64,000 nucleotides of DNA from Burkholderia sp. Bp9143 (GCF_003853645.1 NZ_QTPO01000020.1:1-64000); one strand, 5' to 3'. Shown: positions 50,753 to 60,546, counted from the first letter of the stretch. Numbers and translations are program-made. Notes: generated from the sequence alone by a model not told the origin.

Positions 50753-51291
50753 TGGACCTCGTAGCGGCCGTTGCCCGTGCCGACGATCGTCGCGCTGCCA
50801 ACCGCCGAATGCAGCGTCACGCGCACCGGCGTGTCGATGCTTTCGGTGCCGAACACGACGCGGCTCGCGCGCGTATCGGACCCGGGATAGTCGATGTCGG
50901 CGCCCGTGACGCCGCCGTCCCAGTCGCGCGGGCGCAGCAGGTCGTCGCGCAGCGTGCGCCAGCCGTCGGGCGAGCTCACGTCGAAACGGAAGCCGTGCGC
51001 GGTCGGCTGCCACGCGATCGGTCGCGCGCGCACCTGCGCTTCGTCGCCGGCCGACTCGAACAGCAGGGCGATGCGCTGCGCTTCCTCGCGCAGGTCGGTG
51101 CGCGGATTGCGCGTCAGCGACAGCGACGCGAGCGACACCAGCAGGCCCGCGATCACGAGCACGACCAGCATCTCGAGCAGCGTGAAGCCGCGTGCACGGG
51201 CGTGTGTCGCGGTCACGGCCGCGCCGCGACGCGCGCGGCCGTCGCGGTCAGCGCGGCGAGCGAAGCGCAAGGGCGTGCGAAGGGCGGGCAT
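50749..51291 (-). CDS. gspH: GspH, type II secretion minor pseudopilin
   Basis: A 180-residue minor pseudopilin. Prepilin motif RARGFTLLEMLVVLVIAGLL. From the ATG used here the leader is 35 residues, unusually long. A GTG start at VTATHARARG would give nine and may be the real one. The C-terminal GspH domain has RFDVSSPDGWRTLRDD. It links the tip to the major pseudopilin. Confidence 0.9.
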   Translation of the reverse strand: MPALRTPLRFARRADRDGRARRGAAVTATHARARGFTLLEMLVVLVIAGLLVSLASLSLTRNPRTDLREEAQRIALLFESAGDEAQVRARPIAWQPTAHGFRFDVSSPDGWRTLRDDLLRPRDWDGGVTGADIDYPGSDTRASRVVFGTESIDTPVRVTLHSAVGSATIVGTGNGRYEVQ

Positions 51292-51333
51292 GAAGTGAAG
51301 AACGGGGAGATCGTCGGGCCGGTCAGCGCAGGC

Positions 51334-51786
51334 TTACTGCCACGAACCGATGTCGGAGTCGTTGCTTTCGCCGCCTTCCTTGCCGTCCGCGCCGTAGCTG
51401 AACACGTCGATCTCGCCGTGCACGCCCGGGTTCAGGTACTTGTACCCGTTGCCCCACGGATCGTTCGGCAGGCGCTCGAGATAGCCGCCGTCCTTCCAGT
51501 TGTTCGGGATCGGATCGGTGGTCGGCTTCTGGGTCAGCGCGTTCAGGCCCTGCTCCTGGGACGGATAGCGGCCGTTGTCGAGACGGTACAGCTTGAGCGC
51601 CTGCATGATCGTGCCGATGTCCTGCTTCGCGGCGATGCGGCGCGCCTCGTCGGGACGGCTCATGATCTTCGGCACGATCAGTGCCGCCAGGATCCCGAGG
51701 ATCGCGACCACCACCATGATCTCGATCAGCGTGAAACCGCGCTGACGGCGCACGGCCGCATTGCGGCGAGTGATCCACGTTTGCAT
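51334..51786 (-). CDS. gspG: GspG, type II secretion major pseudopilin
   Basis: A 150-residue major pseudopilin. [20 protein letters not shown] (cleavage after Gly17, Glu at +5) is followed by [18 protein letters not shown] and [16 protein letters not shown], both diagnostic. The calcium-site loop near the C terminus ([18 protein letters not shown]) is intact. It polymerises to form the pseudopilus. It heads the gspG-N row and diverges from gspC. Confidence 0.96.
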   Translation of the reverse strand: MQTWITRRNAAVRRQRGFTLIEIMVVVAILGILAALIVPKIMSRPDEARRIAAKQDIGTIMQALKLYRLDNGRYPSQEQGLNALTQKPTTDPIPNNWKDGGYLERLPNDPWGNGYKYLNPGVHGEIDVFSYGADGKEGGESNDSDIGSWQ

Positions 51787-51962
51787 GACTGACTACCTCT
51801 TCCAAAAAATGTCGTCGATTGAGTGACGCACCCGGCGCATGACGGACGTTTGCCTGACGGCCAGCTTCCGTTTCCCCGGGCGCGGAGCACGCATTGTAAG
51901 GCGCGCATCGCCGAGGGCTTTCACCCAACGCAAATTTCACATACATCCGTACAATAGCGCGC

Positions 51963-52373
51963 ATGAACGCGCTCTCGATCCGGATCCTCTCCCTAGCCCT
52001 CTTCGCGGGTTTGTGCGCGACGGCCACCTACTGGGTCGTCACGCTGTCCGCCCGCGAAGCGCCGCTGCCCGCCGCCGCCGCGCGGTTGCCGATCCGCACG
52101 GAGGACGCCGCCGCGCTCTTCGGCGGACAGCTCGACAAGAATCCCGTGCAGGACATCCACCTGTTCGGCATTCTCGCGCTCGATCATGGCGGCGCGGCGA
52201 TCGTCGGCGTCGGCGGCGAACCGCCGCGTGCCGTGTCGCTCGGCGCGGAGGTCACATCCGGCGCGAAGCTCGCCGAAGTCCGCAGCCGCTCGATCATCGT
52301 CGACCGCAACGGCGCCCGCGCCGAAATCCAGCTCCCCGCGAACACACCGTCCCCCGCGATCTACATGCGTTGA
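51963..52373 (+). CDS. gspC: GspC, short type II secretion protein C
   Basis: A 136-residue inner-membrane protein: one helix at about 7-25 (RILSLALFAGLCATATYWVV), then an HR domain (LFGGQLDKNPVQDIHLFGILALDHGGAAIVGVGGEPP cited as the region) that contacts the secretin. Typical GspC has about 280 residues with a C-terminal PDZ or coiled-coil domain. Here nothing follows the HR domain. It is the only gsp gene on the plus strand. No ribosome site is obvious. A TACAAT box at 51950-51955 lies so close to the ATG that the transcript may be nearly leaderless. Confidence 0.85.
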   Translation: MNALSIRILSLALFAGLCATATYWVVTLSAREAPLPAAAARLPIRTEDAAALFGGQLDKNPVQDIHLFGILALDHGGAAIVGVGGEPPRAVSLGAEVTSGAKLAEVRSRSIIVDRNGARAEIQLPANTPSPAIYMR

Positions 52374-52381
52374 ACGGCGGT

Positions 52382-52402
52382 GGCCTGACCGGCGGTCAGG
52401 CC
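52382..52402. terminator. hairpin between convergent gspC and gspF
   Basis: A perfect nine-base stem, GGCCTGACC with GGTCAGGCC, and a three-base loop. It ends two bases before the gspF stop on the other strand. No T run on either side, so it is a weak or Rho-aided bidirectional stop. Confidence 0.5.
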
Positions 52403-52403
52403 G

Positions 52404-53621
52404 TCACTGCACCATGTTGTTCAGCTCGATGATCGGCAGCATCACGGCCAGCACGATCACGAGCACGATGCCGCCCATCGCCAGGATCAGCAGCGGCTCG
52501 AGCAGGCTCGTCAGGAACATCGTGCGCCGCTCGAGTTCGCGTGCCTCGCCTTCCGCCGCGCGGTCGAGCATCGTCGTCACGTCGCCCGTCGCTTCGCCGG
52601 AGCGGATCAGGTGCACGAGCACCGGCGGAAACGTCTTCACGTTGTTCAGCGCGCGCGACAACGCGGAGCCTTCGCGCACGCGCACGATCGCATCGTCGAT
52701 GTTCGCGCGCATCGCGCGGTTCGACAGCGTCTCGCCGGCCGCCTGCAGCGCACGCAGGATCGGCACGCCGGCCGCGGTCAGGATGCCGAGCGTGCTCGCG
52801 AAGCGCACCGTGTTGTAGCCGCGCACGAGCTTGCCCGCGAGCGGCGCGGTCAGCACCCAGCGGTCGAACGCGAGCCTGGGCCCGTCGCGCGACAGCGTCG
52901 CCTTCACGAACCACACGACGAGCGCGACCGCGATCAGGATCGCCCACCACCAGTGCCGCACGAAATCCGACAGCGCCATCATCACGACCGTCAGCACCGG
53001 CAGCTGCTGCTTGGTGCTCGCGAACACGTTGACGACCTGCGGCACGACGTAGCTCAGCAGGAACGTGACGATGCCGAACGCGATCAGCGTGACGATCCCC
53101 GGATACGTGAACGCGAGCAGGATCTTCTGCTTCAGCGCGTTGCTCTGTTCGATGTAGTCGGCGAGGCGCGACAGCACGATGCCGAGCTTGCCGGTATGCT
53201 CGCCCGCCGCGACGAGCGCGCGGTAGATTTCCGGGAAGTCGCGCGGATGCTGGCCCAGCGCATTCGCGAGCGAATGGCCGCCAAGCACTTCCGCGCGGAT
53301 CGCGGCCATCAGTTCGCGGATGTAGTCGCGTTCGGCCTGCTCGGTGAGCACGCCGAGCGCCTCGTCGAGCGGCAACCCCGCGATCAGCAGGCTCGCGAGC
53401 TGGCGCGTGAGGATCGCCTGCTCGCGCTGCGACAGCTTGCGGCCGAACGCGAGGCGCTGCGAGCGAGCGCCGCGGCTCGCGCTGGCGGCCGGCTCGACGA
53501 CGAGCGGCGTGAGCCCCTGCGTGCGCAACTGGCCGCGCGCGGCGCGCGCGCTGTCGGCATCGATCACGCCCTTCTGCGCGCGCCCCGCCGCATCGATTGC
53601 TTCGAAACGGAATGCCGACAT
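52404..53621 (-). CDS. gspF: GspF, type II secretion inner-membrane platform protein
   Basis: A 405-residue polytopic protein with two T2SSF cytoplasmic domains (about 70-195 and 275-395). Helices lie near 170-195, 220-240 and 375-400. LSQREQAILTRQLASLLIAGLPLDEAL and the YPGIVTLIAFGIVTFLLSYVVPQVV region are diagnostic. It connects the ATPase GspE to pseudopilus growth. It is four bases after gspE. Confidence 0.95.
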   Translation of the reverse strand: MSAFRFEAIDAAGRAQKGVIDADSARAARGQLRTQGLTPLVVEPAASASRGARSQRLAFGRKLSQREQAILTRQLASLLIAGLPLDEALGVLTEQAERDYIRELMAAIRAEVLGGHSLANALGQHPRDFPEIYRALVAAGEHTGKLGIVLSRLADYIEQSNALKQKILLAFTYPGIVTLIAFGIVTFLLSYVVPQVVNVFASTKQQLPVLTVVMMALSDFVRHWWWAILIAVALVVWFVKATLSRDGPRLAFDRWVLTAPLAGKLVRGYNTVRFASTLGILTAAGVPILRALQAAGETLSNRAMRANIDDAIVRVREGSALSRALNNVKTFPPVLVHLIRSGEATGDVTTMLDRAAEGEARELERRTMFLTSLLEPLLILAMGGIVLVIVLAVMLPIIELNNMVQ

Positions 53622-53625
53622 CGCG

Positions 53626-55125
53626 CTATGCGCCTCCCGTCACGCGCAGCACTTCCTCGAGCGACGTCGCGCCGGCCGCGAGCCAGCGTTCGGCGTCGTT
53701 GCGCAGCGTGCGCATCCCTTCCGCGCGGCCCGCGGCGAGAATTTCGGCATCGGCCGCGTTGCGGTGGATCAGCGTGCGGATCGAATCGTCGATCACCAGC
53801 AGTTCGTACACGCCGCGCCGGCCCGTGTAGCCCGAATGCCCGCACTTGTCGCAGCCGACCGGATGCCACACGGTGCGGCCTTCCTCTTGCCGCGCTTCCT
53901 TGCAGACGGGGCAGAGCTGGCGCACCAGGCGCTGCGCGAGCACGCCGAGCAGCGACGACGCGAGCAGGTACGGCTCGACGCCCATGTCGGTCAGACGCGT
54001 GACGGCCGATGCCGCGTCGTTGGTGTGCAGCGTCGCGAGCACGAGGTGGCCCGTCAGCGATGCCTGCACCGCGATCTGCGCGGTTTCGAGATCGCGGATT
54101 TCACCGATCATGATCACGTCCGGGTCCTGGCGCAGGATCGAACGCAGCGCGCGGGCAAAGGTCATCCCGATCCGCTCGTTCACCTGCGTCTGGCCGATGC
54201 CGGACAGGTCGTATTCGATCGGGTCCTCGACGGTCATGATGTTGGTCGTCGCCGTTTCGAGCCGCGACATCGACGCATACAGCGTCGTCGTCTTGCCCGA
54301 ACCGGTCGGGCCCGTCACCAGCACGATCCCGTGCGGGCGGCCGATCAGCTTGTCGAACTGGCCGAGCGTGTCGCGGCCCATCCCGAGCGCTTCGAGGTTC
54401 AGGCGCTGCGCATCCTTTTCCAGCAGACGCAGCACCGCGCGCTCGCCGTGCCCGGTCGGCAGCGTCGACACCCGCACGTCGACCGGCCGGCCGCCGACGC
54501 GCAGCGTGATGCGGCCGTCCTGCGGCAAACGTTTCTCGGCGATGTCGAGCTGCGCCATGATCTTGATCCGCGAGATCAGCGCGCCGTGCAGCGCCTTCTT
54601 CGGACGCACGACGTCGCGCAGCGTGCCGTCGACGCGAAACCGCACGACCGATGCATTCTCGAACGGCTCGATGTGAATGTCCGATGCCTGTTCGCGCGCC
54701 GCTTGAGTGAGCAGCGCGTTGATCATCCGGATGATCGGCGCGTCGTCTTCCGATTCGAGCAGATCCTCGACTTCGGGAATGTCCTGCATCAGCCGCGACA
54801 GGTCGACTTCGCCTTCGACCTCGCCGACGATCTGCGCCGCGCTGCCGTCCTGGCGCGCATAGGCCTGGTTGATCGCCTGCGCGAGCTCGTCGGCCGGCAC
54901 GCGATGCACGGAGATCGAGCCGAAGTTGCGCGCGATTTCGGCGAGCGCCGCATCGTTCGTGCGTTCGCTGATCCACACCTCGAGCGTATCGTCGAGCTGG
55001 TGCGCGATCAGCACCTGGCCGCTCTTCGCGAAGCTGTACGGCAGCAGGCGCGCGGCGAGCGGCGACGGCGGCTGCCGTTCGCCGGGCGCGCCGTCCTGGG
55101 GCGAGGACGCGAGCACGTCGCTCAC
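53626..55125 (-). CDS. gspE: GspE, type II secretion ATPase
   Basis: A 499-residue cytoplasmic hexameric ATPase. The N1E-like domain covers about 1-140. Walker A is GPTGSGKTTTLY (about 268), the Asp box EDPIEYDL, Walker B RQDPDVIMIGEIRD and the His box LATLHTNDAASAVTRL. The zinc site CPVCKEA...CDKCGHSG is intact (four Cys). The start is GTG overlapping the gspD stop (GTGA). It powers pseudopilus extension. Confidence 0.95.
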   Translation of the reverse strand: MSDVLASSPQDGAPGERQPPSPLAARLLPYSFAKSGQVLIAHQLDDTLEVWISERTNDAALAEIARNFGSISVHRVPADELAQAINQAYARQDGSAAQIVGEVEGEVDLSRLMQDIPEVEDLLESEDDAPIIRMINALLTQAAREQASDIHIEPFENASVVRFRVDGTLRDVVRPKKALHGALISRIKIMAQLDIAEKRLPQDGRITLRVGGRPVDVRVSTLPTGHGERAVLRLLEKDAQRLNLEALGMGRDTLGQFDKLIGRPHGIVLVTGPTGSGKTTTLYASMSRLETATTNIMTVEDPIEYDLSGIGQTQVNERIGMTFARALRSILRQDPDVIMIGEIRDLETAQIAVQASLTGHLVLATLHTNDAASAVTRLTDMGVEPYLLASSLLGVLAQRLVRQLCPVCKEARQEEGRTVWHPVGCDKCGHSGYTGRRGVYELLVIDDSIRTLIHRNAADAEILAAGRAEGMRTLRNDAERWLAAGATSLEEVLRVTGGA

Positions 55126-57443
55126 TGCGAGGCTCCCGGCGTGGCGGTCAGCGGTTGTTGCGGCACCGACTGCTGCGGCACGCTCTGCGGCTGCACGGGC
55201 GTCTGCTCCGGCAGCGGCTGGGCCGGCACCGGCGCCACCTGGCGCTGCATCTGCTGACGGCGCATCTTGTCGAGGTCGAACAGGTTGCCCGCAGGCGTGC
55301 CACCCTGGCTCGGGCCGAGCGGCATCGGCGGGACGACCGGATCGTCCTTGTCGCGGATCACGTTGTTGTCCGACTTGTACGCACCCGTCACGCCCTGGAT
55401 GTAGTCGTAGCGGTTGGCCGTGACTTCCTGCGCGGTGCTGCGATCGGAGATGATCACCGGGCGCAGGAACACCATCAGGTTGGTCTTCTGGCGCTGCTTC
55501 GATTCCGAACGGAACAGCTGGCCGATCCACGGGATGTCGCCGAGCAGCGGCACCTTGCTGTTCGTCACCTGATAGTTGTCCTGCATCAGGCCGCCGAGCA
55601 CGATGATCTCGCCATTGTCGGCCAGGATCGTCGACTGGATCGAGCGCTTCGTGAAGGTCGGGCCGGTCACCGCGTTGGTGGTGCCGCTGACGACGGCCGA
55701 ATCTTCCGTGTAGAGCTGCAGCTTCAGGATCCCGCCGTCGGTGATCTGCGGCTTCACGTGCAGCGTCAGGCCGACGTCGCGCCGGTCGAAGGTATTGAAC
55801 GCGTTGCTCGTCGTGCCGCTTGTCAGGTTCGAATACGAACCGGTCGCGATCGGCACGTTCTGGCCGACGACGATCTTCGCTTCCTCGTTGTCGAGCGTGA
55901 CCAGGTTCGGCGTCGACAGCACGTTTGCATCGGCCACGCCCGAAAAATACTGCAGCAGCGCACCGAGCCCCTGCACGCCGAACATGTTGTGCAGCCAGCC
56001 GATGTTGAGGCCCTGGCTCAGGTTCGAGAGATTGGCGGCCAGCCCCGTGGTGGCGGCCGTGCCGCCGGTCGTCAGGTTGATGATGCTGTTGCCCAGGCCT
56101 AGCGCGGGGTTCAGGTTCGTGCCGCCGAGGAACTGGCCGCTCGCCACCTGCCACTGGATCCCGAGGTTGCCCTGCGTCGTCGAGTTCAGCTCGACGATCA
56201 GCGCTTCGATGTAGACCTGCGCACGCCGCGCGTCGAGCTGGTCGATCACCGAGCGCAGGTTCCGGTAGACCGGATCGGATGCGGTGATGATCAGCGAGTT
56301 GGTCGCCGCATCGGCCTGGATCATCCCGCCCGGCTGGTTGTCGTCGCTCTTTTCCTTGTCACCGCCGAGCAGGCCGCCGGTGCCGAGGCCGCCGCTGCTG
56401 GACGAGCCGCCGTACGATGACGAGGACGACGAACCGCCTAGGCCGCCGGACGGCAGCGGCGGGGTGCCGGACGTGCCGGTCGAGAAGTTGCCGCTCGACG
56501 ACGAGCCGGTGTTCTGGTTGAAGCTGTTCGCATCGTTGGACGACGCCGACGACCCGCTGTCGCTGCCGCCCTTGCCAAGCATCCCGCGCAGCGTCTTCGC
56601 GAGCTTCACCGCGTCGGCGTTGCGCAGCGGCACGACGTGCATGTTGCCGGGCACCGCGCTCGGCGCGTCGAGCTGCTGCACGAGACGCTTCGCCGCCGCG
56701 AGGCGCGAGGCGCTCGATGCACGCAGCATCAGCGAGTTGGTGCGCGGGTCGGCCGTGACCGATACCTTCAGCGTCGCGTCGCTGTTGCCGATCGCGCCGG
56801 GGTCGAGCATCTTCTGCAGTTGCGCGGCGAGGTCGATCGCGTTCGCGTTGCGCAGCGGCACGACCTGAACCTGCGCGCCCGCGGCGCTGTCGACACCCGC
56901 GATGATCTGCGCGATGCGGCGCACGTTGTCCGCGTAGTCGGTGACGATGATCGTGTTGTTCGCCGGGTAGGCGGTGACCGTGTTGTTCGGCGAGATCAGC
57001 GGCCGCAGTACCGGCAGCAGGTTGTTCGCCGATTCGCTGTGTAGCTCGAACACTTGCGTGATGACCTGGTCGCCGCGCGCCTGCGGCGCATTGCCGACAT
57101 AGGTCGGCACGCCCTGCAGCTTCGCGTCGGCCTCCGGCACGACCTTCAGCACGCCGTGATCCTGCACGAGTGCGAAGCCCTGCATGCGCAGCGCCGACTG
57201 CAGCGTCTTCAGCGCCTGGTCTTCCGGCACCGGCCGTTCGGCCTGCAGATTGAGCTGCCCTTTCACGCGGGGGTCGACGATGATGGTCTTGCCGGTTGCG
57301 GCGCCGATCGCCTTGGCGACCTGGTCGATATCCGCGTTCACGAAATTGAGCGTGACCTGAGCGTAGGCGGCCTGCGAGACGATGATGCCGGCGACCATCA
57401 GGGTCGTGGCGATGCGCCGCATAACGAAGCGATTTCTTGTCAT
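55122..57443 (-). CDS. gspD: GspD, type II secretion secretin
   Basis: A 773-residue outer-membrane secretin. The signal peptide is residues 1-28 (ending AYA). The N0 domain starts VTLNFVNADIDQVAKAIG. N1-N3 domains follow, with a long Ser/Gly-rich insert in N3 (about 290-365). The C-terminal secretin domain has VLSTPNLVTLDNEEAKIVVGQNVPI and VPLLGDIPWIGQLFRSE. A Pro/Gln-rich tail of about 50 residues ends it. It heads gspD-E-F. No lipobox is seen, so a separate pilotin or accessory protein may assist. Confidence 0.95.
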   Translation of the reverse strand: MTRNRFVMRRIATTLMVAGIIVSQAAYAQVTLNFVNADIDQVAKAIGAATGKTIIVDPRVKGQLNLQAERPVPEDQALKTLQSALRMQGFALVQDHGVLKVVPEADAKLQGVPTYVGNAPQARGDQVITQVFELHSESANNLLPVLRPLISPNNTVTAYPANNTIIVTDYADNVRRIAQIIAGVDSAAGAQVQVVPLRNANAIDLAAQLQKMLDPGAIGNSDATLKVSVTADPRTNSLMLRASSASRLAAAKRLVQQLDAPSAVPGNMHVVPLRNADAVKLAKTLRGMLGKGGSDSGSSASSNDANSFNQNTGSSSSGNFSTGTSGTPPLPSGGLGGSSSSSSYGGSSSSGGLGTGGLLGGDKEKSDDNQPGGMIQADAATNSLIITASDPVYRNLRSVIDQLDARRAQVYIEALIVELNSTTQGNLGIQWQVASGQFLGGTNLNPALGLGNSIINLTTGGTAATTGLAANLSNLSQGLNIGWLHNMFGVQGLGALLQYFSGVADANVLSTPNLVTLDNEEAKIVVGQNVPIATGSYSNLTSGTTSNAFNTFDRRDVGLTLHVKPQITDGGILKLQLYTEDSAVVSGTTNAVTGPTFTKRSIQSTILADNGEIIVLGGLMQDNYQVTNSKVPLLGDIPWIGQLFRSESKQRQKTNLMVFLRPVIISDRSTAQEVTANRYDYIQGVTGAYKSDNNVIRDKDDPVVPPMPLGPSQGGTPAGNLFDLDKMRRQQMQRQVAPVPAQPLPEQTPVQPQSVPQQSVPQQPLTATPGASQ

Positions 57444-57566
57444 GGATGAATGGGTCGATGCCGGCTCAGGCCGCTTCCGGCGGTAGTGCTGGGATCCAAG
57501 TCCTAAAGGGGCGACATTAGCAGTTTTTCATGTCCGAAATATCACATTGATCCGAGGACTGTCTCA

Positions 57567-57595
57567 CATACGACATGTATCTGGTACATCGTATG
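57567..57595. promoter_or_regulatory. inverted repeat in the gspD upstream region
   Basis: CATACG...CGTATG (six bases) encloses ATGTA/TACAT (five bases) with a two-base offset on one side, forming a 29-base imperfect dyad 124 bases upstream of gspD and 216 bases before the transglycosylase gene. It sits in an AT-rich stretch of the 367-base divergent gap. A regulator site is plausible; I cannot name the regulator. Confidence 0.4.
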
Positions 57596-57810
57596 CAATA
57601 TGTAAGATTCCGGCGCCGCCTCGGCATTCCGGCCATCGCCGTCGTTTTGCGATGAATCGACATGGAAATGCGGTATAAACGGGTTGCCGTCTTTCGCATG
57701 TCGCCACGTGACGGACTGTCGGTATGATACGGTCGGCGCGTTTCCGGTCGTATGGATAACAGCCACGGGTTTTCCCGATCCTTGCGTCATTCCCTTTTCG
57801 TTTCCGCATC

Positions 57811-58260
57811 ATGAACAGACGGTTCGCTTCGATCGCGTTGATCGCCGCCGGCGTGTGGTTCGCCTGCGGGAACGCTCGCGCGGATTGTTTCGACGAGGCC
57901 GCCCGGTACCAGAAGGTCAATCCGTTGATCCTGCGCGCGATCGCGTGGCAGGAGTCGCGCAACCGGCCCGACGCGCTGAACAAGAATACGAACGGCTCGG
58001 TCGACTACGGCCTGATGCAGATCAATTCGATCCACCTGCCGACGCTGTCGCGCTACGGCATCGGCCGTGACACGCTGATGCAGCCGTGCAAGAACGTCTA
58101 CATCGCCGCGTGGCACCTGCGCCAGAAGATGAATCGCTACGGCAATACATGGCAGGCCGTCGGCGCCTATCATTCCGAAACGCCGTCGCTGCGCGACAAG
58201 TACGCGCGGCAGATCGCCGGAATCCTGGCGCAGTGGAAGCTGCTGCCGCCCGAGCAGTGA
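57811..58260 (+). CDS. lytic transglycosylase, SLT (GH23) type
   Basis: A 149-residue exported muramidase-like enzyme that cuts peptidoglycan and leaves 1,6-anhydro ends. The signal peptide is residues 1-25. AIAWQESRNRPDALNKNTNGSVDYGLMQINS spans the catalytic Glu (in WQES) and the GLMQIN motif. It is small, like IagB/PilT-type specialised enzymes found beside secretion or pilus systems. Divergent from gspD, it probably opens the wall for the T2SS (inference). Confidence 0.93.
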   Translation: MNRRFASIALIAAGVWFACGNARADCFDEAARYQKVNPLILRAIAWQESRNRPDALNKNTNGSVDYGLMQINSIHLPTLSRYGIGRDTLMQPCKNVYIAAWHLRQKMNRYGNTWQAVGAYHSETPSLRDKYARQIAGILAQWKLLPPEQ

Positions 58261-58432
58261 CGCCGCGCCGCAGCGCTGGCTGACGCCGTGCCGCTCGGCC
58301 GGTGCGCGTTTGATGCACAATGCGGGCTCACGCTGCGGTTTCGACCGGCCCCGGGCGACCGGCTTCGGGCCGATCGCGCCCCGCCAGGGCGCCGCGGCCG
58401 CTTTTTTATCTTTTCCGTTGGTGCAAATCGTT

Positions 58433-59743
58433 ATGAATCCGGCAATGAACCAGCCGTTGCCCGTCACTGTGCTGTCCGGTTTCCTCGGCGCCGGCAAGAC
58501 CACGCTGCTCAATCACATCCTCGCGAACCGCGCGGGCCTGAAAGTGGCCGTGATCGTCAACGATCTCGCGGCGGTCAACATCGACGCGTCGCTCGTGCGC
58601 GATGCGCAGGCGCTGTCGCACGTCGAGGAACGCCTCGTCGAGATGTCGAACGGCTGCATCTGCTGCACGCTGCGCGACGACCTGCTCGTCGAGATTCGCA
58701 ATCTCGCGGCGGACGGCCGCTTCGACGCGATCGTGATCGAATCGACCGGCATCGCGGAGCCGATGCCGATCGCCGAAACCTTCACGTTCGTCGACGACGA
58801 CGGCGCATCGCTGTCGAACGTCGCGCGGCTCGACACGCTCGTCACCGTGGTCGACGCCTACAATTTCCTGCGCGACTACGGTTCCGACGACGCGCTCGCG
58901 ACGCGCGGCATCGCCGCATCGGACGAAGACGATCGCACGCTCGTCGAGCTGCTGATCGAGCAGATCGAGTTCTGCGACGTGCTCGTGATCAACAAGACCG
59001 ACCTCGTCGGCGCGGAAGAACGCGCGCGCCTGCAGCATATCCTCGCGCGGCTCAACCCGCGCGCGCACCAGGTCGTGTCGACGTTCGGCAACGTGCCGCT
59101 CGACGAAGTGCTGAACACCGGCCGTTTCGATTTCGACGAAGCCGCGAACGCGCCGGGCTGGCTCGCGTCGCTCGATCACGATCACACGCATTGCGACGAT
59201 CCCGAGTGCCATGACCCGCATCACGCGCACGTGCATGGCGAAGCCGACGAATTCGGCATCGGCAATTTTGTTTACCGCGCGCGCCGGCCCTTTCATCCGG
59301 CACGACTCTGGGCGCTGCTGCATCAGGAGTGGCCGGGCGTGCTGCGCAGCAAGGGCTTCTTCTGGCTCGCGACGCGCAACGACATCGCGGGTTCGCTGTC
59401 GCAGGCGGGCGGCGTATGCCGGCATGGCCCGGCAGGCCTCTGGTGGGCCGCGCAGGATCGTGCGGAATGGCCGGACGACGACGAATTGCTCGCCGAAATT
59501 CGCACGGAGTGGCAGGGCGACCTCGACGACCGTTCGGTCGGCGATCGCCGTCAGGAACTCGTGCTGATCGGCATCGGGCTCGATGCCGACGCGTGGCGCG
59601 CGAAACTCGACGCGTGCCTGCTCACCGATGCGGAATTCGCGCTCGGTGCGGCGCAATGGACCGCGTTCGACGATCCGTTTCCGGCGTGGGACGTCGACGC
59701 GCACGACGACGAAGATCCCGACGCGCAGATCGTGCACGCGTAA
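58433..59743 (+). CDS. CobW/COG0523 GTP-binding metallochaperone
   Basis: A 436-residue GTPase of the zinc/cobalt chaperone family. Walker A GFLGAGKTTLLNH, the metal-binding GCICC motif (about residue 64), ESTGIAEP (Walker B region) and NKTDLVG base-specificity motif are all clear. A His/Asp/Cys-rich loop (HDHTHCDDPECHDPHHAHVH) precedes the CobW_C domain. The first of two in-frame ATG codons is used. It probably delivers zinc under limitation. No clear Zur box was found in the short upstream gap. Confidence 0.92.
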   Translation: MNPAMNQPLPVTVLSGFLGAGKTTLLNHILANRAGLKVAVIVNDLAAVNIDASLVRDAQALSHVEERLVEMSNGCICCTLRDDLLVEIRNLAADGRFDAIVIESTGIAEPMPIAETFTFVDDDGASLSNVARLDTLVTVVDAYNFLRDYGSDDALATRGIAASDEDDRTLVELLIEQIEFCDVLVINKTDLVGAEERARLQHILARLNPRAHQVVSTFGNVPLDEVLNTGRFDFDEAANAPGWLASLDHDHTHCDDPECHDPHHAHVHGEADEFGIGNFVYRARRPFHPARLWALLHQEWPGVLRSKGFFWLATRNDIAGSLSQAGGVCRHGPAGLWWAAQDRAEWPDDDELLAEIRTEWQGDLDDRSVGDRRQELVLIGIGLDADAWRAKLDACLLTDAEFALGAAQWTAFDDPFPAWDVDAHDDEDPDAQIVHA

Positions 59744-59831
59744 TGTACGGTAAAAAACGGAGTGCGAGAAGCAACCGTTAAATCTTGCAAGCGTGGCGCG
59801 AACTGTGGCGAAAATGCCGCGCGCGCCCAAC

Positions 59832-59859
59832 AAAAAACCCGCCGAAAGGCGGGTTTTTT
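59832..59859. terminator. bidirectional terminator between cobW-type gene and hup
   Basis: A-run, CCCGCC (59838-59843), GAAA loop, GGCGGG (59848-59853), T-run. It serves the plus-strand GTPase gene and the minus-strand HU gene, which converge here. Confidence 0.92.
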
Positions 59860-59878
59860 TCCTGGAACAGGCGCTGAA

Positions 59879-60157
59879 TCAACGCTTGTTGACGGCGTCC
59901 TTGAACGCCTTGCCAGCCGTGAACTTGACCGTCTTGGCTGCCGGGATCTTGATGGTTTCGCCCGTCTTCGGGTTGCGGCCCGTACGTGCTGCGCGCTTGC
60001 CCGAACCGAAGCTGCCGAAGCCGATCAGCTGAACCGCATCACCCTTCGACACGGCCTTCTTGATGACTTCGAGCAGCGTGTCCAGCGTTTCGCCGGTTTG
60101 AGCCTTGCTGGCGCCCGTTTGGGCGGCGACGGCGTCGATCAGTTCCTGTTTGTTCAT
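59879..60157 (-). CDS. hup: HU family nucleoid protein
   Basis: A 92-residue DNA-bending protein. It starts [43 protein letters not shown] includes the beta-arm with the intercalating Pro (NPKTG), and [15 protein letters not shown] ends it. Full-length and typical of HU-beta. It functions as a dimer that compacts DNA. AGGAACC precedes the ATG, and a bidirectional terminator follows. The 390 bases upstream (60158-60546) hold no gene that I can support. Confidence 0.96.
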   Translation of the reverse strand: MNKQELIDAVAAQTGASKAQTGETLDTLLEVIKKAVSKGDAVQLIGFGSFGSGKRAARTGRNPKTGETIKIPAAKTVKFTAGKAFKDAVNKR

Positions 60158-60546
60158 TAAGGTTCCTTTTTCAGGTTAGGTTTGACACGAACAGCGCGAA
60201 CGCGCCGATTATACGTGCGCGAACCGTGCCGTCGAGAGTCAGACTTCGACGGCACAGCGCCGAATCCTGGCCCGCGCGACGTGCCGTCCGGCTTGCCGGC
60301 GGCCACCCCGCGGTACGGCGTTGCTATGATAGCGCAGCGCAAACCCAATAACGACAAGGGTTTCAAAGATTTTCATCGGTATTTCGCCGAATGAATCGTC
60401 GATTGCCCGTTTTTTGACCTGCGCCAACCGGACAGGGTACGCAGCCGGGTCCGCCCACGCGCAACGCCGTTGGTTTTTGCCAACGGCCTGCCGGACGCCT
60501 CCGCGCAATCCCTTGCCAGGCTTGGCTGCCACGTTTTTTGTTTCGC

